DNA from: Setophaga petechia
Taxonomy: Eukaryota > Chordata > Aves > Passeriformes > Parulidae
Direction of reading: 5' to 3'
Assembly (NCBI GenBank): GCA_024362935.1
Contig: JANCRA010000004.1
Location: 21,615,621 to 21,679,620 of the forward strand
DNA: 64,000 nucleotides
Position 1 is the first letter of the stretch, and every line of letters starts with the position of its first letter. The position numbers and the translations under genes were made by a program. The notes beneath the pieces are model-generated. The model was given only the letters and a program-made list of their open reading frames with translations. It was not told where the DNA came from and searched no databases. Below, piece after piece: positions 10,875 through 25,800 of the stretch.

Positions 10875-13800
10875 CTGGATACAAGGAAAAAGATGAGTAA
10901 ACATTTTTTCTGTGTTGATTTCTTTACCTTTTAAAATATGACATCAAATTTGGCTATGTAATAACTAACTGTAGTGAGTATCTTTGACAGCACAAACACA
11001 CAAATGTTGTTGTTTTTAGGAATCTAGGGATCTTAGTGTCCACAACACACGTTAAGTTTGAGTAACAAAGTCTTAAGCTATTTCTTTAAGTTAGGGAGGG
11101 GAAATGCACTACAGTGATCTCATACATCCAACAGTAACAATAATCAGTGATGCCTCATGTGAATATTTCATTCCCCTTTCACTTGCTACACTGCTGTCTC
11201 TACTATTTTAAATGGAGTAACAAAAAGGCAACTTTTTTCAGGAGTTCTCACTGTCATATGCATATGTTTATATGACAACATTGCATATACAATGCATTTG
11301 AAAATGTCTGAACAGAAGGGATAGACATTGTATTTCAAGGGTGGCTAGGCCTTTTAGTTTAAAAAAATAGTCAGGTGGTATCAGAAAATGGCTTATGTGA
11401 ATTTATTGCTTCTGAGGCAATGTTAACTCCTGGAATCAAAAAGCAGTGACCAGTGTTTCAGGTATTTCTCTGTAGTTGTTTTAGAAAGTGACCTCAGAAG
11501 AACTGAAGGAAAATGTGTACTGCAAAAGAAGGAACTTTTGGAAAAAGTACAGCAAAGAAGAAGCTGTAAATTGAAAATCCTGAAGTGCAAAAGCAAAAGG
11601 AAGGTGACTGGAAAGAAAATTCAAAACTCAAAATCTTTAGTTACAAAAACTGCAAGGGAGAATGTTATACTAGAACCAATGGACACAGACTTCTCCTCAG
11701 GTATTTGGTGTACAATACTCACATGAGAAAAGTGCACTGCACACTTTCTAAAGCTCTGCTCACAGAGTCATGGACGGTGCACTTCTTAAGAATTTCTTTG
11801 GTACACCATACTTCCACATTATATTCAAGTCAAAGCACAAAGTTATTATTTTAAAGTATCTGATCACCTGTTTTATTAAGGAACCATAGACAATATAATA
11901 TTATTAACAAGTATTCATTCCACAGCCTGTCCAGCTAACATAGGAAAGACGGAAAAATTTACATACCTACCTTAACTGAGATAGCTAACCCTGATTTAAT
12001 GAATTGTAAAAAAAAATTATAGAAAGAACTACCTCTTAAAAACTGTATAAATCATCTGACATAAGAGGACAAAAGTAGAAAATGTTTAATGTCAATTTTA
12101 ATTGAGTATGTGATTTCAGTCATTCCCATGACTATAGAAACAATCATCAAAAAAAGCAAAAAAAATTTTATAGTGCAAGGGTATGCTTATTTATTACTGA
12201 GATTGGGCAGTACAAAAGCAGTGAGAGGGGAAGTCAATTCTCAAATGGGGCAACTTACACAGTAATTGAAACTACAAGCTGCCTGTTGTACCAAACACAA
12301 TGTACTACTGCATTCAAGCTACTCCTGTGAAAAAATATAATGCCAGGATTCAGCTGAAAGCTATCTTACTTAGCTGTTTCTGAAGCTTCCCTCAGCTCTT
12401 CATCCAGTCTGCATGAGTAAAAGTTATTGATATAAAGAAACAGAGAAGCAAGCAGAGCATAAGAGTGAAGCAGAGCAATAGCAGAGCAAAGAACAAATAC
12501 AGTACATGCTTTTGTAAGGCACCCAGTATGATTTAGGGCTAACCCTAAAGCTCTTCGGTTCAGTATGATACTATTTATCCCTGTGCTCAACCCACCTTAA
12601 ATTTTTAAGTCCTTATTTAGCTCATTTGGAGGCAGAGACAGAGAAGCAGCAGGGGTCTGAGGCATGCCCAGTGGACAGAGCTGAAAGCATTTAGTTGCTC
12701 TATCAGGTAATGTTAAACTAGCTGCAGCCTGGGCCAAGTCAAGGACATTTACAGTTCAGTAAGTTTTATTTGCAAGGGAGGCTGATCTCAACAGCTTGAA
12801 GGGGAAAGTAAGATGCCATGTCTTTGCAAGTCCTCTCTCATTCAGCTGTTGAGGTCGCCTGCAGGTGAAAGGCTGTCACACAGATTCACTCTATTATGAG
12901 CAGCAGCATGGGCTAGAAAGCAAGTTTTACCTCATTCTTCTCTTAATACACTTATCTTCATCATACCTTACAAGATAAGAATGGATGAAGGAAGAGAAAA
13001 TATGTACAAGTTCATATACAACAATCATATAGTATCGTGCTTCATTGAAAACTACCAAGAAAATCACATAACTCAAATTCTGGCATAACACCGTGTACTT
13101 TCTAAAGGTGGAGTTTTTCTTGCCCATAGGTGGTATGCTTGTTCTTGGCAATGCAGCAATTATGAAGACAAATGTATTTTTATATAGGAATCTCTCCAAA
13201 TTTGCAGCAAAAGGGAAGCTATGAACTGAACACTGCTCTTCTCCCTGTGGTATGAGAATAGCCACTCACAGATGTCTTGAATGCACACAGCCACTAAATC
13301 TTCTTATTACAACATCCTGAAATGCTTGCCACCAATGGGTGCAACTGTCATCTTTCCAGGTCTGTCTTTTTCAGCAAAATCATGATCTCTCATCTGGCCA
13401 CTGATGTTGTGAAGCAGGCATTTCCCTAAAACTCTTTAAGTAGTAAAGTTTCTTTGGTACTACTGCTGCGATCATTTCACCTTTGGTCTGAGAGGTGAAT
13501 AGACTTTTGGAACACTTTTAAGTTTACAGGGAAAAAAAAAGTCTGCAACACAGATGCGTGTACACTGCCAGTGTAACAGTAAAACACAACAAGGAAACAT
13601 CAGAAACTCTCTGAGGTTAGAAAAGGTAAGGTTTCTATCAAAGGGCATCATAAGAAGCTAAAATGTTTACAGGAACCAGAAGAAAATCTGTTAGGGATGT
13701 TAGAACATTAGGGACAACTCTTGGTCAGTTGACCAACGGCCTCTGCTCCACATTCTTATCACTCCACCTCTAAAGAAGTTACAGCAGCAAATGAACCTGA

Positions 13801-16800
13801 GTGAAAGTCTCTGTGACCCCTGATTTTGCAACTGTAATTTACTGTTTTCTCAGCTGCTATTGCCAGACCTGAGCTTCCCACCTGCTCCCTGGAATTGCAC
13901 CAGCAGCTTGACAAAGGAAATTACTTTACAGCTACTGTGAAACAGGTGTGAAAACTCCTGCCTGGGTTGAGGAGATCTATGACAACTTCAAAAGCTGTCA
14001 CTGACCAGTCATAATGAAAATACAATCATACTTGCACATCTACTCTTCAAACTACCTTCTAGAATAGGCAATTCAAAACCTGGGACATTTGCTAAAGAGA
14101 ATGTCAATTAAATTAAAAATAACTGAACACAACATCATCTTAATTATGATTACATGAAAACCATGATTTTTTCAGTCATGCTTTCAGTCTTGGAATATAC
14201 TTTCGTTTTGTTGCTTTCAGTTCTAAAAAAAGTCAGTTGAGGTGCGCAATGCCAATCAACTTCCTACAATTTTTTAACAGATATTTTTCTCTGGAAATGC
14301 CTGCATTTAGAAAACCTCTTCACATAAGCAGCAAGAACTAAGAAACTGTCTTTCAGCATTTGTGAATTTAACCACAAGAATTGACAAGTCAAGGACCAGT
14401 AAACCTACAGAATTTCACTGGTCTTCTATTGAATAGGCTATCTTTTAATTAACATTTCTGCTAAAAGCCCTGCATGACTGAAACTTGAAAACACTTCCAA
14501 TTAAATAGAGGTAAAAGTTACAAAAAAATACAGCATAGATTATTCCTCAGGAAAGGCCAAACAATTTTCCCACTCTCCTAGAAGTAAATATTACTGTGTT
14601 TTGTGTTTCTGTTACACAGTGGTGTCCTACCACTGAGTTTGACAGAGAAATGTTTGAGGAACAACACAATAATTTTTAAAAACAACAGGAAAGTGCTTTC
14701 TGTTTTTCTTACAGTCTTTAACACTATTATCAGTTTGTGGAAATAATTTCCATTAGAACAAGTACATGCTACTTTACATCACTTACTTGACAATACTGTC
14801 TGGTATATTCACATATTCCATTGGAATCATCTCACGAAGCTCTGCCAATGTGTTGACGTACTGTATCTTACTGCTGAACTTAGAGCTGAGACACAGGAAA
14901 AAAGGTATTAATTGACTGGCCCCGGATCTTTTATGCCATGCTAAAACCAAATGAAGGAATGTATTAAATGTATGAAATAATTAAGCATTTGGATATTCAT
15001 ATTTCAATTACAGACTGAGAGACTGAACTAATAATGATTAATTACTCAAACAATCCACCTGCCACAGCGAAATAAGGCTGGTAAGAGGCAAGTCCTGTGA
15101 TAATGACTTTTATCATGCCAGTCCTCTCTTACATAATAGTTCAGGTGTGAAAACTTCCCTGTGGGGAAGAACCAGGACTTTCACACAGAGCCTGAAGGTA
15201 GTCATCCCTGACATAACCGGTGGAACGTAAACGACTCAGCTCTAACATGTTCGAAGGCAAGGTCCTTGGGCAGTGCCACCTGAACTTGAGTGAATATAAA
15301 TGCAATGGACTCTGTGTTCTATGGCCTTCCCCCACTCAGTGAAGACAGTGACCATAACTTTAACATGACTGGAAACCTCATGACCAAGAAGACCAGAAGA
15401 AGAGGACCAAGGAGATGCCAGCAGGACCACAGAGTGATGATATTTTTTCTACTTTATCTGTGTTTGTCGTGCTCTTTCTCCTCTCCTCCCACCCACTCTA
15501 TTTCTTTCTATCTCTCCCTCACAATTACTGCTAAATACAAGTCTGTGCTTCAGCATATGGCCTTGTTTGCACCTTAACTCAGACAGAGTCATCTCTCTAA
15601 TAATTTTAATAATCATATCTTAACGCAGGTTCAGCTGATTATGAGCCTAACTGAATCACATTATTAAGCAAACATTGTAAATTGTACACATACTAGACAA
15701 TGTGATTAGTTTTACAGTTGGAAGGAGATGCAAAAAAATTTGGAAAATATTCAAATCCCTTACAGACTACTTACATGTAAAAAGAGATGGAAAGCATTAC
15801 TTGACATGGATATAGTCATAAACACACTTATCAAGGGATTGTGATGACCCAGCATTTCTAGTTTACACTAATTCTCAAACACAATAAAACTGAATTTCAT
15901 CATTTATTCAGAAGAGCACAGATCTTATTGTATCTGTTCTTACTGCAGTGCCTTTCTATGACGAAATAATGTGTTTATTTCAGCTGTACTATATGATTCA
16001 TTTATTGTGCTTATAAAATCATTACTTGGAAAAAAGGCTAAATTGTTCAGAAAACACACTTAAAACACAAGGCTATTTACTTGTCTAACCTAAGTTATTT
16101 GGTAAGTGTAAGGTTATGAGAAATCTTTCTCATTTGGCTTATAAAGCAATTTTTCACATTTAGCTCTGGTTGTATTTAAATCATCTTATAACAGCAGTAA
16201 TAGTGGCAAGCTCATATTGACCATATATGTTAAGTGTAGGTCTGGAAGAACAGAATATGTTCTTTCTATTTACTGCTGACCTGCAAGTACAGCCAGACAA
16301 CATGAAGCCTCTGAAATAGCACTGAGCAGAAGGTTACTGCCCCTCTCCTCAACAGAGGTATCTTCCCAATAATGCAAAGTGAGACAACTCACTTTGGGAA
16401 CAGGAATACATGAAAGTGCTGTGAACAGTTGTTTAAGCTCACTCATTGTGATTTGTCTCTGTACCCAATTAGCATCACTAGGCACACAGCGTGGTCACAT
16501 TTTAGATGCAAGAATCACCCACAACTGTCCAGTCAAAGCATGGAAACATACAGATTCTTAGCATTTTACCCAAATAGTTATCATAATCTGCAGCACCAGC
16601 ATTGCTATCTAAACTAACCTGGAAAACTGCAAGCCAATCATAAGCTTCTAAAGATGGTGGGAAGGGATTAAAAAATCTTTCAATGGGTAGTTTTTCTTCC
16701 TGAGGATTCTTCTGGGTCCACTAATTCCACTACAGCAACTGATTTCTAATTCCTTCATGTGGAAGTCAGTGTATGGGCATCCCAGACACAGTTTCTTTCA

Positions 16801-19800
16801 GACTTTAGGGAAAGCATGCTGCCAATAGTGGTAACTTTCCCTCATTTAAGTATTTCTGTCAAATGCCAAGCATGTTTCACCACTCGAAGAACCCCTTTAA
16901 AATCTAATTTCTTACCTAACACAGCTCAAGTAATTTTTGGCGTGAATATCAACAGGGATTCTAAAAGAGTATCCAAGATCTGTATCTGCTACCTCTAGTT
17001 CTTTAATTCTATATATTCAAATAATGCTTTGTCAGTCAAGATGGTCCCACACTCCACTGAACTATCTTGCCAGTTTTTAAGGAAGAAAAATGATAGAGCT
17101 GAGGTAGAATTGAGGGTATCCCACACTCAGCACCTTACCATTTTGTTGTGCTTCAGGTTTTTGATTTCTACTGTTTAGCCCCACGTCTCAGCTGATATTA
17201 TGTTGGTTCCTTCAGCTATCTCACTGAAATCTCTTCTTGCCTTGTGGCTGTCATGGTTTCAAGGAACAGCTGAGGGCCAGCAAGCTAAGTTATAGTCATT
17301 GGCTTTCAATCCAATAAAGTTTTTATCTCCTTACCCCCTGAAGAAAGGGAAGGGAACTCATAATGTTCTTCTATCCTTGGTAAGGGTCCAAAATACCTCA
17401 TGTGATCCTCCATAAAAGTCACACTGGCCATGTGTCCTGCCCACCTTTTCAGATTCTATTTGCCCTTCACCTTCTTCTTGCACCAAGACTCAATCTACCT
17501 GGTTGAGATAGTCTCTAGTGTTTCTTGTTCCACACTGCTAATCTGCTTTGCCAAGCTATTTAGAGTGACCATTTTCTTCTGTTTCACAATGAAAAACCTC
17601 TCGTCACTGCTGCTTAATATGGCTACTTTGAATAAATGACTAATGAATTGAAACAGACATGACTTTTAAAAAAGACCAAACTGTTATTTATGGGAGCAAA
17701 TAGGACGGCAACCGAAATATCTCAGATATCAAATGCAACTCAGCAAATCCTCCTAACTACTGTTGATAATTCCAAGTATTGTTTCACTTTTACTCTGGTA
17801 TTCTGAATTGTAACTTTCAGCTTGGTCTTTAAGATACCACATCTAGAAAGGAGCTCTGTTATGACATTCTGCCTGCTGCACTTTGGCAGCAATGGGACAA
17901 CTCATGTGCTTCCCTAACCCCATGTCACTCTAACAGGACAGAGTACCCTGGGACTCTGATCTCCACAGAGATCTCCACCTGAAGTGTCTTCACCTGCAGA
18001 CTGTAAACAGAACTGCCTGAGATCTATAATGACACAAGTCATTCTCTGTGTGGCTTTTGTAGCTGAAGATTTGCCTCTTGGCCCGAAGCAAGTCTTTTTC
18101 ATACATACCAGTTTGCTCACCCTGACTGCATACTTGCCTATCCTCTGCAGTAAATGTGACGTCTTTGAAGTTGGTAACTTTTTTTTTTAATTGTTTTACT
18201 AATCAAACCATTATTTTTGACAGCATTAAACATTTTTTGAATCCCAATGCATTCAAACACCTCAGGGTGCAGGCAGTTCCTCTTGTATGAGCTATGAGCA
18301 GTAATAATATTTTAAAAACCCAGAACCATAGCCTAATCTTGTTCTGTAGCCAGATTTTCTGAATAAGGTGATTATAATTACATACAGTCCCCTTTTCTAT
18401 ATGCCTTTTATCTGGATTCTGAACAAAGACTATTTTAAGGAACTGAATTCTCAGAACATACACATACAGGTCTAGAAAACCATGCCTATGACTTCCACAA
18501 CTAGATACTCATACTCACATGAATCACTTTTTTTTCCCCTATTCACCTTTGGAAAGTGAAATTCAATTTGCAAAATCCCAACGTGAACTATAAAATGAGC
18601 ACTATTCAATGAAAGATTACCAGCCACAGTTTGATGATTTAGGGTGCTTATGTGTTCTCAAGGGCATAGAAAATCACAGGTATTTGCTACATACCTTATA
18701 AAAGGTCGTGTTACAGCCAGAATTGTCCTGATAAACCATGATGGATGAACAATTATAAATGACTTCAAATTCTTCCGTAATCTAAGTAACAAAAGCAATA
18801 GTTTCTTACAAAAACAGAAAAACCACAAAAGATAAAGAAAGATCATATACAGTAAACCCTGGCATGCAGGAGAGTTACAGAAATGGACACTAATTAAAAT
18901 AATGGCTGTGGATCAGACAGGAAAACACCACTTGCCTTCGATCAATCATCTGATAACATTTTTTCATCCAACCCAATCCAGGCATCCTTCTTCTTGGAGT
19001 TGCTCCATTCAAGTAGACAATCATATAGTCTTCAGCTACCATCAGCTCTAAGGTACTGATTACATATCTGATAAAAGTACAGATGCCAGTGAGCATATAT
19101 GGTACACTATCTGATTGATCCCAAACTAAATCAAGCAGCTGGGAATAAATGAAAGCAGATTGAACATTTTATGACAAGATAGGCTTTTCCTTTCCTTTAA
19201 ACAAAATCAAACATTTAGCACTGATCACCATGGTACCTGTAGATACACACAGCTAGAAAACCACAGTCTGTGGTTTTTTGAAGGCACAACCTGTGCCTTC
19301 AAAAATATGTGGCTTCCTCACAATAATAGTGTTCTGTAGTGAGTTTTCAAGTATCACTGGTGAATTTGCTTTTTCTTAAAAAGTAATTAAGTCAGGAGAT
19401 TTTGCAAGGGAGAACATGGCATCCTGTGAAGTCCTAGGAACTTCTGAAATTAACTCTTGAGAAACTTCTATTCACTGTTCTAATCACCAATTTTGCTCAA
19501 TACAATAATAAAAGGTGTCAGAAGATACTTGTTTATACTTCATGTGATTCTTATAGTCCTGCTATTGAGTCTGTTACTGCAAAACACAGATACTTTGACA
19601 CTCAAGCCCAATAAAACCTGTCCATCAACCTGACATCTGATGGAACAGTGCACTCCACTCCATCACTTCATTTTGTGAGCAAAACACTCCCAACACCCAT
19701 TATCATACAGTGCTCTTGGGACCAAATGCATTCTACCTAGAGTGCATACTACTCAACTCATTCAAATAAGAAGATAGTTAAATTCTTGTTGGGGACTAGC

Positions 19801-22800
19801 TATGCAGATGATCCACTTAGATGTCCCTACTCCATTTGGGAGCTGATCATCACAGGAATGTTCAAATTGTTCTCTCTACTGTCCAGCCTCAAGGCATGCC
19901 TATGTAAAAACTAGAATGCAAAACCACAAGTCACACCTTTAAAACCTGAATGGCTCAGTGCACTCACTACAAAAGGCAGCTCTATTCCTAAGCATAATGG
20001 CCCATTTCAGAGTTGTATGGGAATGCCACACAATCTAATCTGACCCTTAAATTCCTTAGGATGCAAGGTCTTTAGAAGAATTGTAGGAAATCTAGTTCTC
20101 ACCAGAGAGTGTTATTTTACCTGGGCATAAAGCAGGCAACATTAACTAGACCTGTTTCCATGCATTTGGTAAATGCCATCCAAATCCCTACCCCCTCAAT
20201 GCATTCCACTGCTCATTCTTACCTTGCAGTTGTGCACTCCCTGCTTTTGCCTCACATTAGTGAAGGCTTATGTCTAACAGTGATATAGGAAAGCAAGGGA
20301 TTGCATGGACATTCTGATGCATAAAGCTTCATTTAATAGCTACTTCAACAAAGTCACTATTTGACAGGTTATAAGATTAGCCCTTCCCACATGGCAGAAC
20401 ATCTAGTGCTTTAAAGGCACTTAACACTGCAACATACCAGTTTGTAAGTACAAGCGTGTAAGTATGTATTAAAATATGACAAGACTTCCAGTTATGGAAC
20501 ATGACAGTCTAAAAATGTCAAGGGAGCAAGAGCTCCCTTGCAAATTATACCTATCTAATAATTTCTTATTGTTTTATAATAATGGAAATTTCTTCATTAT
20601 TTGAAAAGATGGACAGAAATTTTCTCATTGACTAGAACAACTGAATCACTCAGAAAGCAAAGTGTTGGTTTGTTTTCAAGGTGTAGTTTTTCAAATTGAG
20701 ATTATTCTAAAAAATTTTAATCTGTGGACTAGCTTTAATCTGACTTCCAGGCAACCACAAATTTAAAAGTAGATTTTTTTTTAATGTGGTTCTGCATTAT
20801 CTACAAAAACTGCTGTAGAAGCTGTTTCAAGCATTTTCACACAAATTCATCTCTTCAAAGACAATTTTACAGAATTAGTTAATATAAAAAATAGGAAGAA
20901 GATAATTGGATTTGTGAAAGGAATTAAGATGGGAAAGGAGCTGTTGAGGACAGTTGTAAATCAGAAGCCAGAGGTAGTTTATATGCTACCAGAAACATGC
21001 TGTATAAAAAAAGAGATTCAGTGGTTTGCAGGTCTCTCCAGATCCCTAAATAATTCAATAATAAAGAAATACCAAATGTTTAAAAATATCAGTTACTGTA
21101 TATTTAGCAAACTGCTGTACTCTCTCTCTTTCCATGCAGACCTAGAATGGAAAGAAAGAGTTGAACTTTCTCCTTTTTCTTCTTTTCTTGGAGAGACCCA
21201 ACTGTCGACAAGCCTTAAAATAAGCTGCAAGTTCACAGCCAACATGAACTCACATTTTTATTACTACTCCAGAAAAAGTGACTTACAAAATTGACTTCGG
21301 CAATACACTTAAGCCGTGTGGAAAAGGCTCCTAAGGCTTTCTCTGCAAAGTTAATTTATCACCAGTTGTATCTGAACAAGGGTCTTGGGTGAAGACAAAG
21401 AACAGCTATTGAATGTCAGTCATGGTTACAGTCAGCTTTGTTCCTTACTTATCAAGTTAAAACCACTGAAGTAATTCCTTCTTCTCTTCTAAATCACTGA
21501 GCATTATGTGTATCAGTTACTATAGATCACATTTGAGTTCTTAGACGCTCGACCAGTCAAATGATACCAGTTGTTCTGACCACAAACTAAAACACTGAGT
21601 CTTGATTTTCACACATAGAGACAATGTTAAAGGCACTGGCTGCCAACAAGTACATCTTCACAGGCTGGAATACTAAGGAGACTGGGTCTGTGCCCTCAGT
21701 GCCTTGTAAGCTGCAAATGGCAAAGGCTGGGTCTCCTGCTGGCTTTAAATATTACTTACTGCATTTTAGCAGAGAAAACATTGGAATGATTGATTTTTTT
21801 AACAGCTGTAAGTGGAATAGCTGCAGGCACTTCAGGAGAGAGTTGCCTTCAAAATTTTGGGCTGCCAAACCAATTGCTATTAGGAATAATTTTCCTGTGG
21901 TAGATTTGGGGTTATTGTGTCCTGCCCAACTGGTCCCTGCCATTTCTAGCTGAATCAGAAGCAGCTGGAGTCAGGAAGCATAGTTAGAGATGCTTGTGTC
22001 AGCAATTGCCATTTCAAAAAGCAAGTGTCAAAAAAAGGCCCAGTAACTCTTAAACCAAAGACAGCATATATTAAAAACGTGTTCAGGGATACATCATAAT
22101 AATAAACAATGAACAGGGAAAAACTGTCTAAGCCCCTGCTGACAGCTCTCAGCAAGACCTGGAAATCACTAGTGAAATTGCGTAAAGACTGCAGCCCCAA
22201 CAAGGCGAAGATATCGCACTCCTTGGCTTTCAGAGAGATACTAACAGTCAGATTTGGTCCTGACAAATACACCTTCATTTGGGAAGGCAAGTAGGTAAAG
22301 GATACCAAAATAATATCCCACTGGGCAGTTTATCTAAAACTGCTATTTTCCTTGTCACTGCCCTTCAAATGGCCAAAATTACCTCTTAAGGAAAGACAGG
22401 TTACCTCTCACTGCATTATTCTGAGTACTAACTCAAAAGACTTTGTCACATTGCTCACATATCACTCACAGGAAAAGATTTTCCATGACATAGTTGTAAT
22501 CAGCTCGACTGCTGTCTGGCAAGAAGCATGCTGCAAACACAATGATAGCATTCAGACCATCACCATAGTATCCTGTGGAGAAAAAATGAAAAAGCATTTT
22601 TATCTTTTCTGAAAGCTTTTAACAGGAAATTTTTTTTTAATCCTGTAATAAAGCTACCATGTGTACTGCTGAAGCATCCCAGAATGCTTCACACCAAAGG
22701 TTTGAAAATATATGAACTATTATAAAGTGATAAAGAAGTTGGCCAGTCAGCTAAGCTACATCCTCAAAAACCACACATACCACAACTACTAGTAAACTTT

Positions 22801-25800
22801 TTATAGTGACCAGCAAAAAAACCTTCTAAGGCTTCCACTTATGGTTCATTGCACCTCTGTGGCAATCATGTAATGAATGCTTACCTCAGGCTGAGGAAAA
22901 AGGGGGTAAAGAAAATATCCTACATTTGTTGTCCTGCGAAGTTTGAATTATGTTTGGCAAAGTCTTGCAGTCCAATCTCAGTTGGCCTGTGCAGCTCCAA
23001 TGGCTTTAGAACATTACAATTATGACTGCACTCCACTATCCCTTAAAAGTTTCTGGGGATCAGTTAAATCCTTTGCTGCTAGTTTTGTATAAATTACTTT
23101 TTAATCTTCAATGCTCCAGTTGTCCAATACTGGCATTCTCTGGGCTGCATCACTGCCTAATGACTGCTGTTAATCTTCAAAGCTGTAGCACTACCATTCC
23201 AGGGCCCAGCACGGTTGCTTATTATCTAGAAGAATATGCTTCTTTTTCATGATGGATTAATATTGGTTAATTGTCTCCACAGCCCTTTGCAGCTGCCATG
23301 GATTTTCTGTAGTTATCATAAATAATAAACAAAAAAACATTCCTGCATTTCAGTTGAAGGTTTTGCTTAAAGGATACATGCAATAAAGAGGGGATTTATA
23401 AAGATGCCGTAGAAATGGCTGTAGGTAGACAGCACTAGTGATGCAGAGACAGAAGACAGATACGCTCAGAGAACACTCATAAACCTTTTGAGTCTAGAAA
23501 AAACAGACACTAAGGAAGAGATGATAGTATTTGTGAAGGAAACTTCAATTCCCCTCAGGAACATGTTTTTATGACAATAATTAAAGGCTAATACTAACAC
23601 TTAAACAACCTTTGCAAAAGGAGATTCTAAGACTTTTACAGTGCTTTCTGGATACTGGAGAGCAATATCCAAACCTAACTAAAGTGCTTATGAAATTCAA
23701 GTCCTGTTTTCAGCATGTACTCTTATTCAGCTAGATTATTTGGAATTGTGCTGGTTTCAGCTGGCAGAGAGTTTGTTTTCTTCACAGTGGCAAGCATGGG
23801 GCTGTAGTTTTGATTAGCACTTAAATCAGATGGCTGATAATATAGAGATGCTTTTATTATCGCTGCGCAGTGCTCACAAAGCACCAAGGCCTTTTCTGCT
23901 TTTTATACTGGCCCCCCACCACCCAGAGAGCAGGCTGAGGATCCACAAGAACTTGGAAGGGGAAGGGGACGCTGCCAAGACAGCTGACCCCAACTGACCA
24001 CAGGGATATTCCAGACCATATGGCATCATGCTCAGGAGAGGAAGGAGGAAGTAGGAGGGGACATTTGGTGTGATGGCCTTTATCCTCCTAAGTGTTTTGT
24101 GCAATGAGGACCTGCTCTCCTGGAGATGGCTGAACACCTGCCTGTCTTTGAGAAGTAGTGAATGAATTTCTTGTTTGGCCTTGCTTGTGTGCACATATTT
24201 TGCTCTATGTATTAAGTTGTCCTTATCTCAACCCAAGACTTTACTCATTCTTACTCTTCTGATTCACCATGTGGGAGTCAGCAACTGACTGTGTGGGGCT
24301 TGGATGCCAGCTGGGTTTCAACAACAACAGGCAAAAGCAGTATTTCTCTCCCCCTCAGGTTTACAAATAGGGAGGACATTTCCTTCCTTCCATAAATTTA
24401 ATAAAATTTTAAAAGACTTTATAATAAAGCAATCTGTCCAGCTGGCAGGCTCAGGAATTTGGCAGTAAGAGCACATTACAGCAGGTGCATCCACTAAATT
24501 ACACAGCACAGTTTGCAGTTCATGGAAAGCAAAACAATTATGTGCAGATGCTAACTAATAACACACAGAAGAAAAATCCACAGATAAATCTAAGCCACTT
24601 TTTTTCACACATGCTTGAAGAGAAGGAATGTTCACCCTAGGGACAAGTGTATTTTAATTCATCACTAAAAGCCAATAAAAGCCATTTGCCCAAAATCTCA
24701 GTTAGCCTAAAGCAAAGAAAAAGATCTCTAAGAAATTTCTCCATCAGGATATATTGAAGACAATCTCAAACCTAGGCCGCCAAATCTACTTTCCCCTTTT
24801 CTACTTCGTAGCTACCACATATGTTCTGCATTTGCTGTTATCTGTCATTTGGTAGGGAGGAATGTTCAGTAGATCTTTGAATCAAGAAATGCTTGATTTG
24901 ACTTCCTATTGACTAATTTTAGTCAGAAACTATTATTCTTGAGATTAAAGAAAAGACTCCTGGCCCTCTAAACACTCCACTGAAGTACTGCCAAAGGGAA
25001 CTCCATATGGAATGGGCCTTGCTGCCATAATGTAGAAACTGTTTGAGTTGTCCAAAGTTTTCTACATTAGATGCAACAACATGATTTTGTTTCCTTGTCT
25101 TCAATCTGCCGCTTCATAAATGCAGACTTTAATCCAGTCCTTAACTTACCTTGATTTGCCTAGATATCAAGAAAAATTTCCAGTTTAGCCAGCAGCAGGC
25201 TGAAATTTATTGTTAGATCTTATACTGTTTGTTTCACAATGACTAATGCTATTGACTAATAGCAAAACAGCCTTCCAAAAGTAAAAACCCCTAAATGCTC
25301 TTTATCTTACATTTGTGATCTAACAAAACATCAGACATGTAAAATTTGAACTCACATAATTTCATACTATGAGAGTTGAGCTGAATTACCTAGTCTCCCA
25401 TTAAACACTGATTTTTCACAAAAGATGATATGAACATAAACTACAACATCTAGTAGGAAATATACAACTTTTTACCACAAATGCATATTGACTAGTTTAC
25501 AGCACACAAAAATATATAAATAAACAACATTAGCAAGGCCCAAAAGTATTTTGGGTTTGTTTCCTAAATTAAACCATCTGAGTGTATTTGCTAAATTACG
25601 TCTGAAGCCTCATCACATTCACAAATCTTTGATGGTAGTGTGGTAGTAGAAAAAGAGTCGAGCCCTAAAAATCTTTACTAATTCTGGTTAAACCTTCTGT
25701 AGGCTAGCATTTAGCTGCTTTTTATGTAAAAATTAACCATCATTTATTTCTGTAATTTTACCAGACATAGGTTTAACACTGAAAACATTTTAACTTCAAC

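Noticed and set aside
12927..13265. 112-codon open frame ending in [11 protein letters not shown]
   Set aside because: Only the last 36 nt are exon. The upstream part is intron read through the acceptor at 12967.
15141..15600. Suspected old LTR with a pyrimidine-rich tail
   Set aside because: I could not match termini, TATA box or any family segment with confidence.
17250..17340. Possible LTR end (CTGTCATGGTTTCAAGG...)
   Set aside because: Resemblance to the ERVL-like LTR terminus is too short and no adjoining segment supports it.
18930..18935. GT donor four bases downstream of the GC site
   Set aside because: It would shift the frame and destroy the conserved LRKNLKSF continuation.
20914..21294. 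126-codon plus-strand open frame in an intron
   Set aside because: No domain, no splice context and no similarity that I recognise.
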